Shown here in pieces: positions 34,396 through 46,807 of a stretch of 64,000 nt of DNA. The DNA is taken from assembly GCA_023313575.1 (NCBI GenBank), contig JAJTTP010000002.1:186001-250000 (forward strand), read 5' to 3'. Position numbers and translations under genes: made by a program. Origin of the DNA: Eutypella sp. D-1. Taxonomy: Eukaryota; Ascomycota; Sordariomycetes; Xylariales; Diatrypaceae. Numbering within the stretch: position 1 is the stretch's first letter; the number at the start of each line of letters is the position of its first letter. The notes under the pieces are model-generated. The model had not been told where the DNA came from, made no database searches, and saw only the letters and a program-made list of their open reading frames with translations.

Positions 34396-35565
34396 TTAAG
34401 TGTTTAAACTAGAGACATTTACCGTCACATCTCTAATTGTACATCCCGACGCAGACGGCACATACGATTCATCAAAAATCCTCCAGAGCCATGCAATCGC
34501 CCTGCCCTTCCCATTCTCGATCTCGGCCACCTGCTCACCCACAGTATTCCTCTCATATGTGATGTCTACTCCCAAGTCGCAGAACCTCTCCACCAGGGCG
34601 TCGGTCGGACCTATCGGGCAGAACTGGTCCGCGATCGCCTTGTGCATGAAAATAGGCATGGCGGGCACCCCATGGTATCCTCGTCGCCCTTCCACATTGA
34701 ATACTTTCCGTAGCACTGGTGCCTGCAGGTCTGCCGCTCCGCCTAAGAAGTAGCTGTAAATATCCTTCATGGCAAAGAGTCTCAGAGCATCGCTGGAATT
34801 GATATCCCTGGCACTGAGAAATTCATCCGCTGTCTCCGGACATAGCCGGCTGCGGAGGTACGCCTCTGCCTCGGGGTACTGCGACGTCATGCCTAACAGG
34901 CCGGCCACTACGGAGGCGGCAATGGGACTCTGATTCACGTGATCCCGGTTGGCAGACTGGTCATCGACGAGACCTCCCAGCACGACCCCAGAGATACTGA
35001 GCTCAGGAGCGTACTGTACCTGTAGTTCAGCAGCAGCTTCGGTGGCGATGCTGCCGCCACTGTACCCCCACATAGTGGTAGTGATGTCGGCCGTGCCTGT
35101 GAGTCGGGCCAGGTTGAGGACAGCACGGATTGAATCGAGGGTCGCGTGGCCGGCTTGTACACCGGCCCCAAAGGCCGCGGTAGGACCCTCCCAATCGGGA
35201 ACGTTAACAATCCAACCGAGACCAAGCACTTCGGCCAGAAAAGAGATATCCGATTGAATACCAAGGTCGGCGTTGGCCTGTGATGGCCCTAAGTGCAGGC
35301 CGTATGACGGGCTTGAGTCGAGATTGACTGTGTTGTAGGCAAACTGGTAAGATAGCATGGCGGCTTTGCCTGAAGGGGAGACATAGAAGGATGTGGGGAT
35401 GAACAATGTAGTGACGGCCCATGAAGGCTTGTAGCGAGAATTGGTCGTTCGATAGAGAATGTTGTACGCCGCTGCGGTATTGCCAACAAGTGTTGTAAGG
35501 TTACCTGGCGTAGGACGCACTCGAAGGATAGCGCCTGGTTCTGTCGCCTCAAATCCAGCCGGTGC
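34396..35565 (-). pseudogene. Secretory lipase, C-terminal 389 codons plus stop (split by transposon)
   Basis: This is the larger piece of a LIP-type fungal secretory lipase (triacylglycerol lipase family). It runs from codon GCA at 35565-35563 (APAGFEATEPG, ILRVRP) to the stop at 34396. The lipase nucleophile elbow WGYSGGS is at about 35053-35070, with YPEAEAYLRSRL and the Asp/His-bearing segments (PMPIFMHKAIADQFCPI) downstream. Its signal peptide and first 41 codons are missing here and lie 21 kb away at 56549-56671, on the other side of a copia retrotransposon. The two pieces meet in frame once the element and one GGTGC copy are removed (430 residues total). No other stop or frameshift has accumulated, so the loss appears recent. 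An internal ATG could allow a truncated protein without a signal peptide, unlikely to be secreted. Confidence 0.93.
35561..35565. repeat. Target-site duplication, left copy (copia)
   Basis: GGTGC directly precedes the TGTTAG start of the left LTR and is identical to 56544-56548 after the right LTR. It is part of the lipase coding sequence. Confidence 0.95.
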
Positions 35566-35764
35566 TGTTAGTTATTAGTGGTCACTGGTATGGACCCACA
35601 TACCAGTAGGAAGTACCTATGTACCTATCTCCCGTTTATATAAGGATACGGGCTTCGCCCGTATCCCTCTTAAATAAAAAGATAAACCTTAAACCAGAAT
35701 ATAACACCAGTTTTACCACTTTTTATATTATTATCTTTTTCCTTTACGTACGTATTTATTAACA
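35566..35764 (+). repeat. Left (5') LTR of the copia element
   Basis: 199 bases aligning without gaps to 56345-56543. A TATA-like tttatataagg at about 35634-35645 is probably the LTR promoter. The outer part (first 100 or so bases, TGTTAGTTATTAGTGGTCAC...) is undecayed, while the inner part carries C-to-T and G-to-A changes relative to the right copy. Confidence 0.95.
35644..35666. repeat. LTR hairpin (left copy)
   Basis: Perfect inverted repeat GGATACGGGC - TTC - GCCCGTATCC immediately after the TATA-like box; identical in the right LTR at 56423-56445. No RIP change in either copy. Confidence 0.85.
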
Positions 35765-36726
35765 TTAATTAATATTATTAAATAAATATAATAATATAAA
35801 TTAATAAGGTTAAAAAAATTATTATCGTAATAATTTAAAAATCTTTTCGTATTAATATTATTAAAAAATCTTTATTATTACCTTCCCTTATCCGTTTTTA
35901 TAACAAATAATAATAAACCCTTTTTTACTTATATTATTATATAATATTCCTTTTTTATATTTATTAATATTATCATTATTATAAAAACCACTTTTATTAC
36001 TTAATATATCGGATAATTAGTAATAAGCTAAATCTTTAAAAGTTATTAAAAAATAACCTTATACCGAAGCCTTTTAATAAATATTAACGTAAAAGGAAAT
36101 AAAAAAAGCTAAAAATACGTTATTATAATTTTTTAATTACTTATAAAAACGTATTATTTTATTTATTTTATTTTTTAACTTTATAATTATAACTTAAATA
36201 AAATTCGACCTAATATCAGTTATTAACCTTTAAAAAGCAATATAAATGTTATTAATTATCGATAATTTTAAAAAAATTAATAATAAGCTAAAAATTAACC
36301 GGATAATTAAAAAAGCTTTTAAATAATATTAAAATTATTTTTAAAAATTTATAAAAGTAAATTTTAAAACTATATTAAAAACGTTTCGGTTTATATTAAA
36401 AACCGTATTAATATAAAAAAGCGTATATATTAAAAAATATAATATTAATTTTATAATAATATTAATTAATTTTATTACGTAATTTAAATTTCCGGTATAA
36501 AATTTTAAACAATTTAAATTAATAAAAAGCTAATAATTTAACGTTTTAATATAAAAAGTTTCGATTTATAATACGGAATAAAAACTAATTTATTTATAAA
36601 CTTATAAATTGTTTATTTATTTTAATTTACGGCTTAAAATATTTATAAAGCCGCTTAATAAATCTTAATAATAATTAAAAACTTTAACGGTATAAATTAT
36701 GTTATAAAAAATAATAACTCCCGTTA
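35765..36726. pseudogene. Decayed copia internal sequence, left part
   Basis: AT-rich remnant of the copia leader and gag region. CpA and TpG are nearly absent, CpG persists. No frame longer than a few dozen codons survives, and no domain can be read. Confidence 0.6.
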
Positions 36727-37576
36727 TGTTATGGCCTGACTAGGCCAAGTGGGGCAGGCAACCCTATTCGTTAACAGTACTACCGGAAAAATAAAGGCGC
36801 AAGCCAGCCACACTTAACAAGCCATAAAAAGAGCCACATATGGATCCGTGTAACGGCTGGTCTATTCCTAACTATTAGTCCAGTCGAGGGGTTTATATTA
36901 ACAGGAGTGCTAAAGGTTTTAAGCAATAAATAATCACGTTTAATAATAATAAAAAAAAAGGTGCTTTAAATAACTAAATTATATTATAAATTAATAAGTT
37001 TAAAAATTATTTAAAAAAAAGGTAATAAACGTAATTATATATTATTTATATCCTTTATTCCTAATATTAAAATATATAATTATTATTAAATCGTTAAAAT
37101 CGTATTCGAATATAACGATCCAATATCGTTAAAATCGTTACCGATTTAACCGATCTTTCTTGGCCGTGTAACGCATATGGCTTACTTTAATATAGCTGTC
37201 TCTTTCTCCAGAACTTAAGTTAAGGATCTTTTCTTGTTATGTTTAGCCCCACTAGGCCCAATGGCCCGACCGGTCATAACAATCCGTCATGATCCATGGA
37301 TCTAAAGGTATCAGTTGGATCCGTCACGATCTAAGGATCTAACATAACCACATATTCCAATATCAGGGATAAAAAATATAAATAATATATAATTACGTTT
37401 ATTACCTTTTTTTTAAATAATTTTTAAACTTATTAACTTATAATATAATTTAATTACTTAAAGCATTTTTTTTTTATTATTATTAAACGTAATTATTTAT
37501 TACTTAAAACCTTAATACTCTTATTAACATAAACCCTTCGACTGGACTAATAATTAAGAATAAACCAGCCGTCATA
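36727..37576 (+). mobile_element. Solo gypsy-family LTR 1, itself interrupted by another solo LTR
   Basis: Starts TGTTATGGCC at 36727 and ends CCGTCATA at 37576, flanked by identical CGTTA at 36722-36726 and 37577-37581. Without the nested LTR at 36849-37281 and one target copy it is 412 bases, matching the plus-orientation LTRs of the gypsy element at 46373. A solo LTR forms by recombination between the two LTRs of a full element. Confidence 0.88.
36849..37281 (-). mobile_element. Solo gypsy-family LTR 2, nested in solo LTR 1
   Basis: 433 bases from TGTAACGGCTGG to GGTCATAACA, opposite orientation to the LTR it interrupts. Target duplication ATCCG at 36844-36848 and 37282-37286. Its two ends are only lightly mutated, consistent with being younger than its host LTR. 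Confidence 0.9.
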
Positions 37577-38720
37577 CGTTAGCCCGCTTTTTATAACTGC
37601 CCGTTAATTTTTTCCCCTTAATTTAAATTAATTACCTTTTTTTTTCCTTTATTTTAATAAATAACCCTGTTAAACTTTAACCCGGTTTTAAAACGTTTAA
37701 ATCCTTATAAAATATTAAACGTCCTTTTAATATTTAATAACCTTTTTCTTTTTAAACGGATTTAACCTTAACCTATTCCGTTTACATAATAACCCTTTCC
37801 CGTATAATTTACATAATTTACGTAATTTATATAACCCCTTTTTTTATAACCTGTATAACCCCCTTTTTTTAGGAATATTAACTTAGGATACCCGTATTAA
37901 TATTCATACCTTTTAAAATACCTTTAGCTTAAATACCCCTAACCTGGATACCCTTAACTTAAATACTTTTACGGCTATCCGACCTATCCGCCCTACCCGG
38001 GCTATCTTTTTTAATTAACAGGAAATAATTAATGGCTTTTTAAACAGCTATATTTAATAATAAAAAAAGATAACCGGACCGTTCCTTTTTTAAGAATTTA
38101 AATTAATTTATATATTATAAGACTTAAACAATTTCCATATTAGCTTTTAATGCCACCTTTTTTTTAAATAATTATTTTAAATAAAAAACCGGGGTTTATA
38201 AAAATTTTAAAAAATTATAATTCCTTTTTTTAAACGGTATTTAAGCTTATCCCAGGATTTAATTTATTATTAAAACGGATATTTATATTTATTAATAATT
38301 AACAGGAATAAACTTATTATATTATTTTACTGATTAATATTTTAAATAAATTATATTTATCGATTATTATAAAATAATTTAAAAAAGCTTAAAATAAAAA
38401 AAATAATTATACGGGAAAAGTTTATAACATTTTTAAAAATAAGTTCCGTTTTTTCCTTAACATATATTATATTAATAATATCCGGTAAACATAGTTTTAT
38501 ATTTTATTTTTAACTATTTTATTAAAACGTATAATATTATACTTTTTTTATAATATTTTTTATTATTTAATATTTACCGATATATATTTTATTATAAAAC
38601 GATATTTTAATACCGAGTAAAATAAAATTTAATACTATTATAATTAAACTTTTATAACTTTTTTTAATATTAAAATTAAAAACGTAAATAAAAACGATTT
38701 AAAAATATTTTAAATTATAT
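37577..38720. pseudogene. Decayed copia internal sequence, second part
   Basis: Continues the copia interior between solo LTR 1 and the minus-strand gypsy element. Heavily AT-rich with runs of T and A and no usable frame; short repeats such as tacccttaacttaaatac near 37920-37970 suggest an old low-complexity segment. Probably gag region. Confidence 0.5.
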
Positions 38721-39148
38721 TGTGACGGCTGGTCTATTCCTAACTATTAGTCCAGTCGAGGGGTTTATATTAGCAGGAGTGCTAGGGTTTTAAGTAATAA
38801 GTAGTCACGTTTGGTAATAACAAAAAAAAGGATGCTTTAAGTAACTAAGTTATATTATAAGCTAATAAGCTTAAAAACTATTTAAAAGAAAGGTAATAAG
38901 TATGGCTATATATTATTTATATCCTTTATTCCTGATATTAAAATATGATATTAAATATTAAATTATTAAAATAGCTAAGCTATCTAAGCTATTTAAAATT
39001 ATTAAAATAACTGGGCTATCCAGGCTATCCTTTTTATCACGTAACCTAAATATGGCTTATCTTATCGTATATATCCCTTCTAATGCTATAATCAGGGATT
39101 ATTTATGCTAATCCTATTTAAGCCTAATAACTTAACCAGGTTATAACA
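38721..39148 (-). repeat. 3' LTR of gypsy element A
   Basis: 428 bases from TGTGACGGCTGG to GGTTATAACA. Equal in length to the other LTR at 45180-45607; differences are C/T and G/A. Confidence 0.9.
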
Positions 39149-39899
39149 CGATTTCTCCCCTTTTAAAGTTTTTATCTTTAAAACCTATTATTTTTATTCC
39201 TTTTTTACTATAAATATTTCTTTCTTTTTTATTTTATATCCTCTTTATTATATCTAGTTATATTAATAAATCGATTTTTAAACGCGTAACTTTTTTATCT
39301 TAACGTAAAATTTCTTAACGCGATTCCCTTTTTACGGCAGTTTTATTATCCGATCCGGTTAATATAGCTTTTTATTTTTATTACGAACGTTATTAATTAA
39401 AATGTAAAATTTTTAACTCGGACTTTTTTCGTTATTCGTTATATATTCGTTATAACCGGAATTAATATAACGTATTTAGGTTTAATCCGGAGCAATTATA
39501 AAAAATTACATCTTAACATTAAAAACTGGAATTAAAACTTAAAGTTATAGAAAAAGAAGCCGAAAAAGTAATTTTTAAAATAAACGTAAAACTTCGCCGT
39601 TTACGTTATTAAAAGCGTATATAATATAAAAAAATAATAAAGGCGGTTTTTCGTAGTATCGATAATTTGAAAAAGTTAAAGGAAAAAAAGCGTCGGGTAG
39701 AAAATACGTGTTTTACGGGGTTTATTAAAGCGTTTATGGATTTTAAAGTTATTCCGGATCTTAATTAGTTTAAGATAAATATATCGGGTAATTTTAATTA
39801 AGATGTTATTTTTATTAACGTTTTTATCGGCGTTAATGAAAATTTTTTAAAAAGCGTTAAGCGTTTATTAAATGGTTAATAAATTCTTATATATTTTCG

Positions 39900-40216
39900 G
39901 AGTTATTATATCCTTTCTATTTAACTTTATATTTTATTCGTCTATTTTTTATTTGTACGTTTAAGATTTTTTTTATTTCGTATTTATTTATTTTTATTTC
40001 GACGTTATTTCGTCTTATTTTTATAACGTTTATATTTATTACGTTTTCGAATAAAGAAATATAAAAAATTAGATAAATCCTGATTTTTAATAGTAAATTT
40101 AATTCGTAATTATTTTCTGATATTTTTTTAATGATTAAATACGGTCCGATATACTTATAATCGAGTTTTTTATTAAGTTGTTTTATCGTAATGTTTTTTA
40201 TAGTTAAATAAACCAT
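39900..40216 (-). pseudogene. Integrase C-terminus and chromodomain remnant of element A
   Basis: A 99-codon open stretch reads KKLDYKYIGPYLIIKKI, then NNYELNL, the integrase C-terminal (GPY/F) module of chromoviruses. It is followed by KYEIKKILNVQIKN and, after a stop in place of Trp, KGYNNSEN, the start of a chromodomain. It survived as open reading by chance; no product is expected. Confidence 0.8.
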
Positions 40217-41369
40217 ATTTCCTTCCGAGAAAATTAATTTTTTTAACCTTTTTTAGTTATAATATCGGCTTATTCGTTAACGTATAAATTCAAGTTTTCC
40301 TTTTATTTTTTTATATAATTATTTAAATCGTTTTAATGTTAATATGGTTTTAATATTATCCGGTCCTTTTTTATAAACGTTTCGATAAACGTTTAAAGTA
40401 AATCCGAAATTAACGTTAATAAGTATTATTTATATACTTTTATAATAAATTATGTTATAAGCTAATTATATAATAAATAATTACTTAACCTAATTATTTT
40501 GCTTATAATTAATATATTATCGAAAGTAAATTTTTAATGTTTAATTAATTCGTTCCGTTTATCCGTTTATTTAAAGTTTAAAAGCTGTTATAAGTTTAGG
40601 GTTTAGTTTTAATTTTATTATAAAACTTTGCCAAAATTTCGATGTAAATGTTATTCCTTTATCGGAGATAATTTCGAATATAAAGCCGTATATTGCTATA
40701 ATATATCGTAAAAAAATATATGCTATTTATTCTGCGTCGGTGTTTTCGTTATATGGAATGAAATAAAAAAATTTTATAAATCGGTTAACGATTATAAATA
40801 TATTATTATAATTATTATATATTATTAAATCTTCTGATATCGGTAATTTAGTAATAAAATCGAATATAATAAACTTTTATAGTTGTTTATTAACTAATAA
40901 TGGTTATAATTTTCCGTAAGGTTTATATCGTTTTGTTTTAATTTTTCCATATATATTATATCGTTATCGTATTCGTTATATTACTGATTTCATTTTATCG
41001 AATATATAGGTCCGTTATAATCGTTTAAAAAGTTTATAATCTTTTAAATATCCGTATAAAGGATATTTGTAAATCTTTTATATTAATTATTCCTATAATT
41101 TTCGTGATACTTATAATTTCTTTATTTGTTTTTCCTTTAATAAGTTGTTATTATATTACTCGATTTACTTATATAAATTATCTCGAATAATTTTAATAGC
41201 AGCAATTTATTATTATTTTAAATATCCTTTTAACGTTTATCGGAATACCGCGTATTTAATTAATATATATTTTTCTTTTATAGCAGGTTGTTTATTAATA
41301 ACATTTGCTCGTCTGTTCTTTAATCCTTTTTTATAAATAATAATATAATCGAATTCCGCAAAATACTCG

Positions 41370-41640
41370 GTATATCGTAATTATCTTCCGTTAAAAGTTT
41401 AAATAGTAAAAAAATATACAATGTTCTTATAATCGGTATAAATCTTAATTTAATGCATATTTCCCATAAAGTAATGTTTAAATTCCTTAAATACGTTAAC
41501 GATAGTAAAAAATTCCTTATCGTAAATCGGATAATTAAATTCGGTTTTAATAAGTTTATAAAAATAAAATACGATAAGGTATAATTTTCCTTTTTTATCT
41601 TATTATTTAATTTATGCTCCGAAAACGTAATCCGAGGCAT
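41370..41640 (-). pseudogene. RNase H remnant of element A
   Basis: In one minus-strand frame the text FNYPIYDKEFFTIVNVFKEF is readable, matching the Asp/Glu-bearing RNase H segment found after reverse transcriptase in gypsy pol. An open 106-codon frame in a neighbouring phase over the same bases is a shadow. Confidence 0.65.
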
Positions 41641-44600
41641 TAGTCTTTAACTTAACGGGTTTTTTAAAATCGTACATAATAAGTACTGGTTTGTTAATAA
41701 TAACGTCCTTTAGTTTTTTAAAAAATTCGTTTACTTTATCAGTCTATATAAACCGTTTATCCTTTTTTATTAATTCCGTAAAAAATGTTATAATATGTTT
41801 AAATCGTCGTATAAACTTCCGATAATAATTTATTAAGCCGAAAAAAGCCTGTATTTCCTTTATATTAATAGGCACTTTTTAATCCTTAATAGTTACGATT
41901 TTCTTAAGGTTTATTTTAATATGTTCGGGGGTAATAATATATCCGAAAAATTCCACTTTTTATACATAAAATATACTTTTTTCAGGTTTTACTAATAAGT
42001 TAATATCTTATAATATTTATAATATTTTATGTACATATTTTTTATACTATTTCTCTGAATTTAAATAAATAAAAATATCGTTAAAATAACAGATAATAAA
42101 AATATTAAAATATTTTTGTAATATATAATTAATCATATGTTAAAACGATATTAATACGTTAATTAATCCGAAAAGCATAACTAAATACTTAAATAAGCCG
42201 TACTTCGTTTTAAAGGCTATTTTTTATTCATCTCCGGGTTTAATTTTAATATAATAATATCCGTCTTTAAGGTCTAAAGTAATAAACTATTTAGCTCCGT
42301 GTAAACGGTTTTTTATTTTAATAATAAATAATAACGGTATTCGGTTTTTAACGGTAATCTTGTTTAATTATTAATAATCGATTATTAATTATAATTTACC
42401 GTTTTTTTTAAGTATAAACATAATAAGGTATTTTATTAATAATTTTAATCGTTAAATATATCCTTTTATTAACTTATCTTTAAGGTACTTTTGTAATTCC
42501 TTAAATTCGATTTTGTTAAAGTTATAAATTTTATAAAATCGTAATATCTTTCTTTCTATAAAGATAATCTCGTAATCCTATTTATTACGGTCTGGTAATC
42601 TTTTTTTAAATTTTTCGTAAAATACCTTATCGTATTAATAATATTATAATAATACGTTACGTATTCGTAATATCGTCTTATTTTCCTTTTTTAAAATGTT
42701 ATTAAAAAAACGGAATCGTTATCGGATAAATACGATAATTCGTTTAATCCTTTTTTTATATCCTTTTTCTTTAATTCGTCGTATTCTTTTTAATAAGGTT
42801 TTTATCGTATCCTTATATCCGTACTTACTATCTGTTAAATATTAAAATCTTTTTTTTAAATTATTGTCGGTTTTTAAAAGATAAGGAAATATTATTTAAC
42901 TAATTTTTTAATTAATCGATAAATTATATTAATATAGCTATAATTACTTAAAGATTATATCGTATCTTTTTAAAAACATAATGTTAAAAATAATATTTTA
43001 TTTTTATTTTTTAATATATATATTAAGTTAATCGGTCTCTTGTAATACTTTTTTTTCGTTGTATTTAAAAGCATAACCTTCGGTTCCCGTTATATTATAA
43101 AGGTATTATTTCTTTTTTTATAATAATTATAACTTATTACATAATTTTAAAGTTATATAATTACTGTCGGTTCCGTTATTTATTATAACGGTATACTAGT
43201 TATTTTTAACCTTTATTCGTATTATGATATATCCGTATCGTTTTTAAACTTTTAAAATAGCTTGTAAATATCGTATTACGTTTTTAAGTTTTAAAATACC
43301 GCTTTATAGCCTTAATATAGGCGGCTTTACTATTTTAAATCTTTACCGTAAACTTATACGGCGTCGTATAAGTTATTATAAAGTTTTTCCTTGCTGGATT
43401 TTTTTTATACGTATAATTATTTTTCTGCTTTTAAATCTTTATAAAAATGTTAAAGGCTAATTTTATTAAAGGTTATTTTTTTTAATAAATCTTTAAACGT
43501 ATATAGATCGGCGTTTAATAACTTATTTTTTTAATATCGGATTTCGTATTTTTACTATTTGATCTTATTCCGGATCTTTATAGCTTTTAATATTTAATAT
43601 ATATATTCGTTATAATAACATATTTAATATCTTCCGGGGTAAGACATCTTTTTTAACCATTTCTAATTATACGGTACGCGGTTAATATAACGTATAATTT
43701 CCTTATATTATCGTTAATCGGTTTCGTCTCTTTTTTATTATAAAAAATCGAATCCTTTTTTAGCTATTTATTTAATTCGGCTAGCAATACCGATTTTTTA
43801 TTCTTTATATTAATAATATTCGTATTTTCGATAATTAACGGGGTATTTTAAAAAATACGGCGTCCGAGTTTAAATTTTTTAATTAATAAACTTGTCCCAG
43901 TTATAAAGTTATTATAAATAAATTTTAAATCGTTATTTTTTAAAACGTTATTGGGATTGTTTAACGTAAATACCGTATATTTTTTATGGTTTATAATCTT
44001 ATCGTTCCTTAAATTAATTAATTAATTATTTTATTTTTTTTTCTTCCGTAAAATAAGTTTCCGTAAAAGCTTTTTTTTTATCGTTATCGAAATACTTATT
44101 TTGCTGTTATTAACGTTATTATTTTATTACGGCTTAAATTAATCGTTTAGTTTTTTATAATCTTTATTAATAAATGTTACTATTTAAATATACGCGGCGG
44201 ATTATTCCGAGCGTTTTTCTACCGGCAAAAAGTTATTCCTTTTCGGGCACGGGTTTTTAATTTATATTCCGTTTAAGTCTTTTAGATTCTTTTTTAAAAT
44301 ATCTTATTTTACTATAATTATAGCATTTAATTTATCGTTTATTTTTTCGTATTATATCGAGTAATATTAATCCTAATACCGTCCCGTAAAATATGTCGGT
44401 AAATTTTTAATCCTAATTCTTATTATTTTAATATCCTTTAAATCCTTTAAGTATATAATATCCTTTTTTCTCTTAACGTTATTTAAATTATTTATTATCG
44501 ATTTTAATTATTAAAGCAGCAAACTTATCGAAAGCACTTAATTTATTTTACGTAATGATTTTATTTTTAACCGAGTTTTTAAATCCTTAATAAAACGTAT

Positions 44601-45179
44601 CGATAAAGGATTTGTTATCGACTTATTTTATTTTAACGGTAAGTTATTTAAATTACGCGGCGTACGTATAAGCTATTTTTTTCTATTTAAACGTCAGAAG
44701 TTATTACGTAACGGCTCGGGCCTTATCCGGGTTTCTGTAATTAGCCTTTATTTTTTCCTCGAAATTTTTATACTTCTCGAAAAAGCGTTTAATTTTTTTA
44801 GTTCTTTTTTTCTCCTTTACCCCGACGAAAGCATTTAAAATAAGTTTAAACTATTAAGTTATCCCCCCGGTAAAATATAACGTAATATTAAAAATTTTAT
44901 CAGTTTCCGTAATATATATATAACGTTATTAATATAAATAAGTTACGGCTGTAATAAAAAAAGGTTATATAAAAGTGGTACCATTATAAAATCCAGGTTT
45001 TTTAAGCTTAAATTTAACGGGTATAACCTTTTAATTCGTAACTGTAATTGCCGTTCGCTCGATTTATTCGATTTATTCGAATAATTATTAAATAACTTAT
45101 TAAAAATCTTAGCTTAAAAAAAATATGATATCGGATATTGCTTAAAGCTAATAACATTACTAAATAAAAGCTTATAACG

Positions 45180-45607
45180 TATAACGGCTGGTTTATTCCT
45201 AACTATTAATTTAATTAAAGGGTTTATGTTAATAAAAATGCTAAGGTTTTAAATAATAAGTAATCACGTTTAATAATAATAAAAAAAAGGATGCTTTAAG
45301 TAATTAAGTTATATTATAAGCTAATAAGTTTAAAAACTATTTAAAAAAAAGGTAATAAGTATGGCTATATACTATTTATATCTTTTATTCCTAATACTAA
45401 AATATGATATTAGATGTTAAATCGTTAAGATAACTAAGCTATCTAGGCTATCTAAAATCACTGGAATAGCTAGGCTATCCAGGCTATCCTTTTTATCACG
45501 TGACCCAAATATGGCTTATTTTATCGTATATGTCCCTTCCAGTGCCATGATCAGGGATTGTTTGTGCTAATCCTATTTGGGCCTAATGACCTAGCCAGGT
45601 CATAACA
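45180..45607 (-). repeat. 5' LTR of gypsy element A
   Basis: 428 bases from TATAACGGCTGG (RIP form of TGTAACGG) to GGTCATAACA. TATAT follows directly as target duplication. Confidence 0.9.
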
Positions 45608-46372
45608 TATATTTAATAAACTTTTTTTATATTAAAAAGTATTAAGGCCCGATTTCCGAGGAAAATAATAATTAATCGCCGTTATATACCGAGCTTATTA
45701 TATAATACTTTAACTTTAATATATCTTTTTCGAATTTGTTATTTATTTTAAAAACTTAATAAATAAACTTTACGCTTTTATCGGCATTTATAAAATTATA
45801 AAAAAAACTAATTAGTATATAATTAATAAAAATAATAATAATAACAGTAATAATAACAAAAATAATACCTTTTACGTCGACCGTAAATATTATTAAAACG
45901 ATAAAAATAAAAATTATTATTAAAAATAAAAAACCGATAAGTAATAAAACCGTAAATATTAAATATGTAAAAAACAAAAGGTATTAATTTATTAAGTATT
46001 TAAAACGGGAACGTAAAAAAATAAAAACTTAATAAAAAGTTAAAAAAGTATTTCGCCGTACCAGTTACGACGCTTTTTTTATTAAATATAAAAAAAATAA
46101 ACCCGTTTTAAAACCCGAAAAAAAGAATACCGCGGAATATTTTAACCGTTTAGATAATAATTAATATTTTACAGCTGTTTACTTATTTAATTAAGCCTTT
46201 TAATATCGAATCGACTTTTTTTTACCGATTATAAAAAATAATGTTCCCGATATTATATTCGTTTTAAATAAATATATTAAAAACGTGTTTTAAAAAATCA
46301 TATTAAATATAAATGCTATTAAAATATTTAATATAAAAAAGGAATAATATTTTATTTTAATAAAAGAATATT
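45608..46372. pseudogene. Decayed copia internal sequence, third part
   Basis: Separates gypsy elements A and B; belongs to the copia element into which both inserted. Plus-strand text near 45990-46370 (basic and acidic runs) is likely gag/protease region but no motif is certain. A 73-codon hydrophobic minus-strand frame (45756-45977) is an artefact of AT richness. Confidence 0.5.
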
Positions 46373-46807
46373 TGTTATGACCTGGTCAGGTTATGAAAGG
46401 CCAAGTGGGGCCAATAACGAATCACGATCTTATTCGAAAGAACAAGGCTTTTAGGAAAACCTAGCCATAATAGGTTAGCCACGTTCGAGTTACGTAATAA
46501 GAAGGATAACCAGGATAGCTAGTTATCTTAATAATTTAAAATAATTAAGATAATTAATTATTTTAACGATTTAATAATAATTATATATTCCAGTATCAGG
46601 AATAAAAGATATAAATAATATATAGTTATATTTATTACCTTTTTTTTAAATAGTTTTTAAATTAATTAGCTTATAATATAATTTAATTATTTAAAGCATT
46701 TTTTTTATTATTATTAAACGTGATTATTTATTACTTAAAACCTTAATATTTTTATTAATATAAACCTTTTAATTAAATTAATAATTAGGAATAGATTAAT
46801 TATTATA
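46373..46807 (+). repeat. 5' LTR of gypsy element B
   Basis: 435 bases beginning TGTTATGACCTGG; the far end is RIP-mutated (TTAATTATTATA where a less mutated copy reads CCAGCCGTTACA). Confidence 0.88.

Larger units (their letters stand above)
38721..45607 (-). mobile_element. Chromodomain-type Ty3/gypsy element A (RIP-mutated)
   Basis: 6.9 kb with 428-bp LTRs at each end (38721-39148 and 45180-45607) and target duplication TATAT (38716-38720, 45608-45612). Coding order runs on the minus strand: gag remnant about 45100-44000, then pol. An RNase H-like segment is readable near 41640-41370 and the integrase C-terminus with a chromodomain start at 40216-39900. Trp codons in the expected chromodomain have become stops, the normal RIP outcome (TGG to TAG/TAA). 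Same family as element B. Confidence 0.88.

Noticed and set aside
35566..35566. Intron 3' splice site just upstream of the lipase C-terminal piece (CTAATAACTAACAG on the minus strand)
   Set aside because: It looks like a perfect branch and acceptor, but it lies within the LTR end (TGTTAGTTATTAG reversed). The true continuation is found by removing the element between the GGTGC copies.
39917..45977. Open frames of 60-106 codons inside the AT-rich block as possible genes
   Set aside because: They are fragments or shadows of RIP-mutated retrotransposon pol, or low-complexity Ile/Lys/Asn/Phe text expected in AT-rich DNA.
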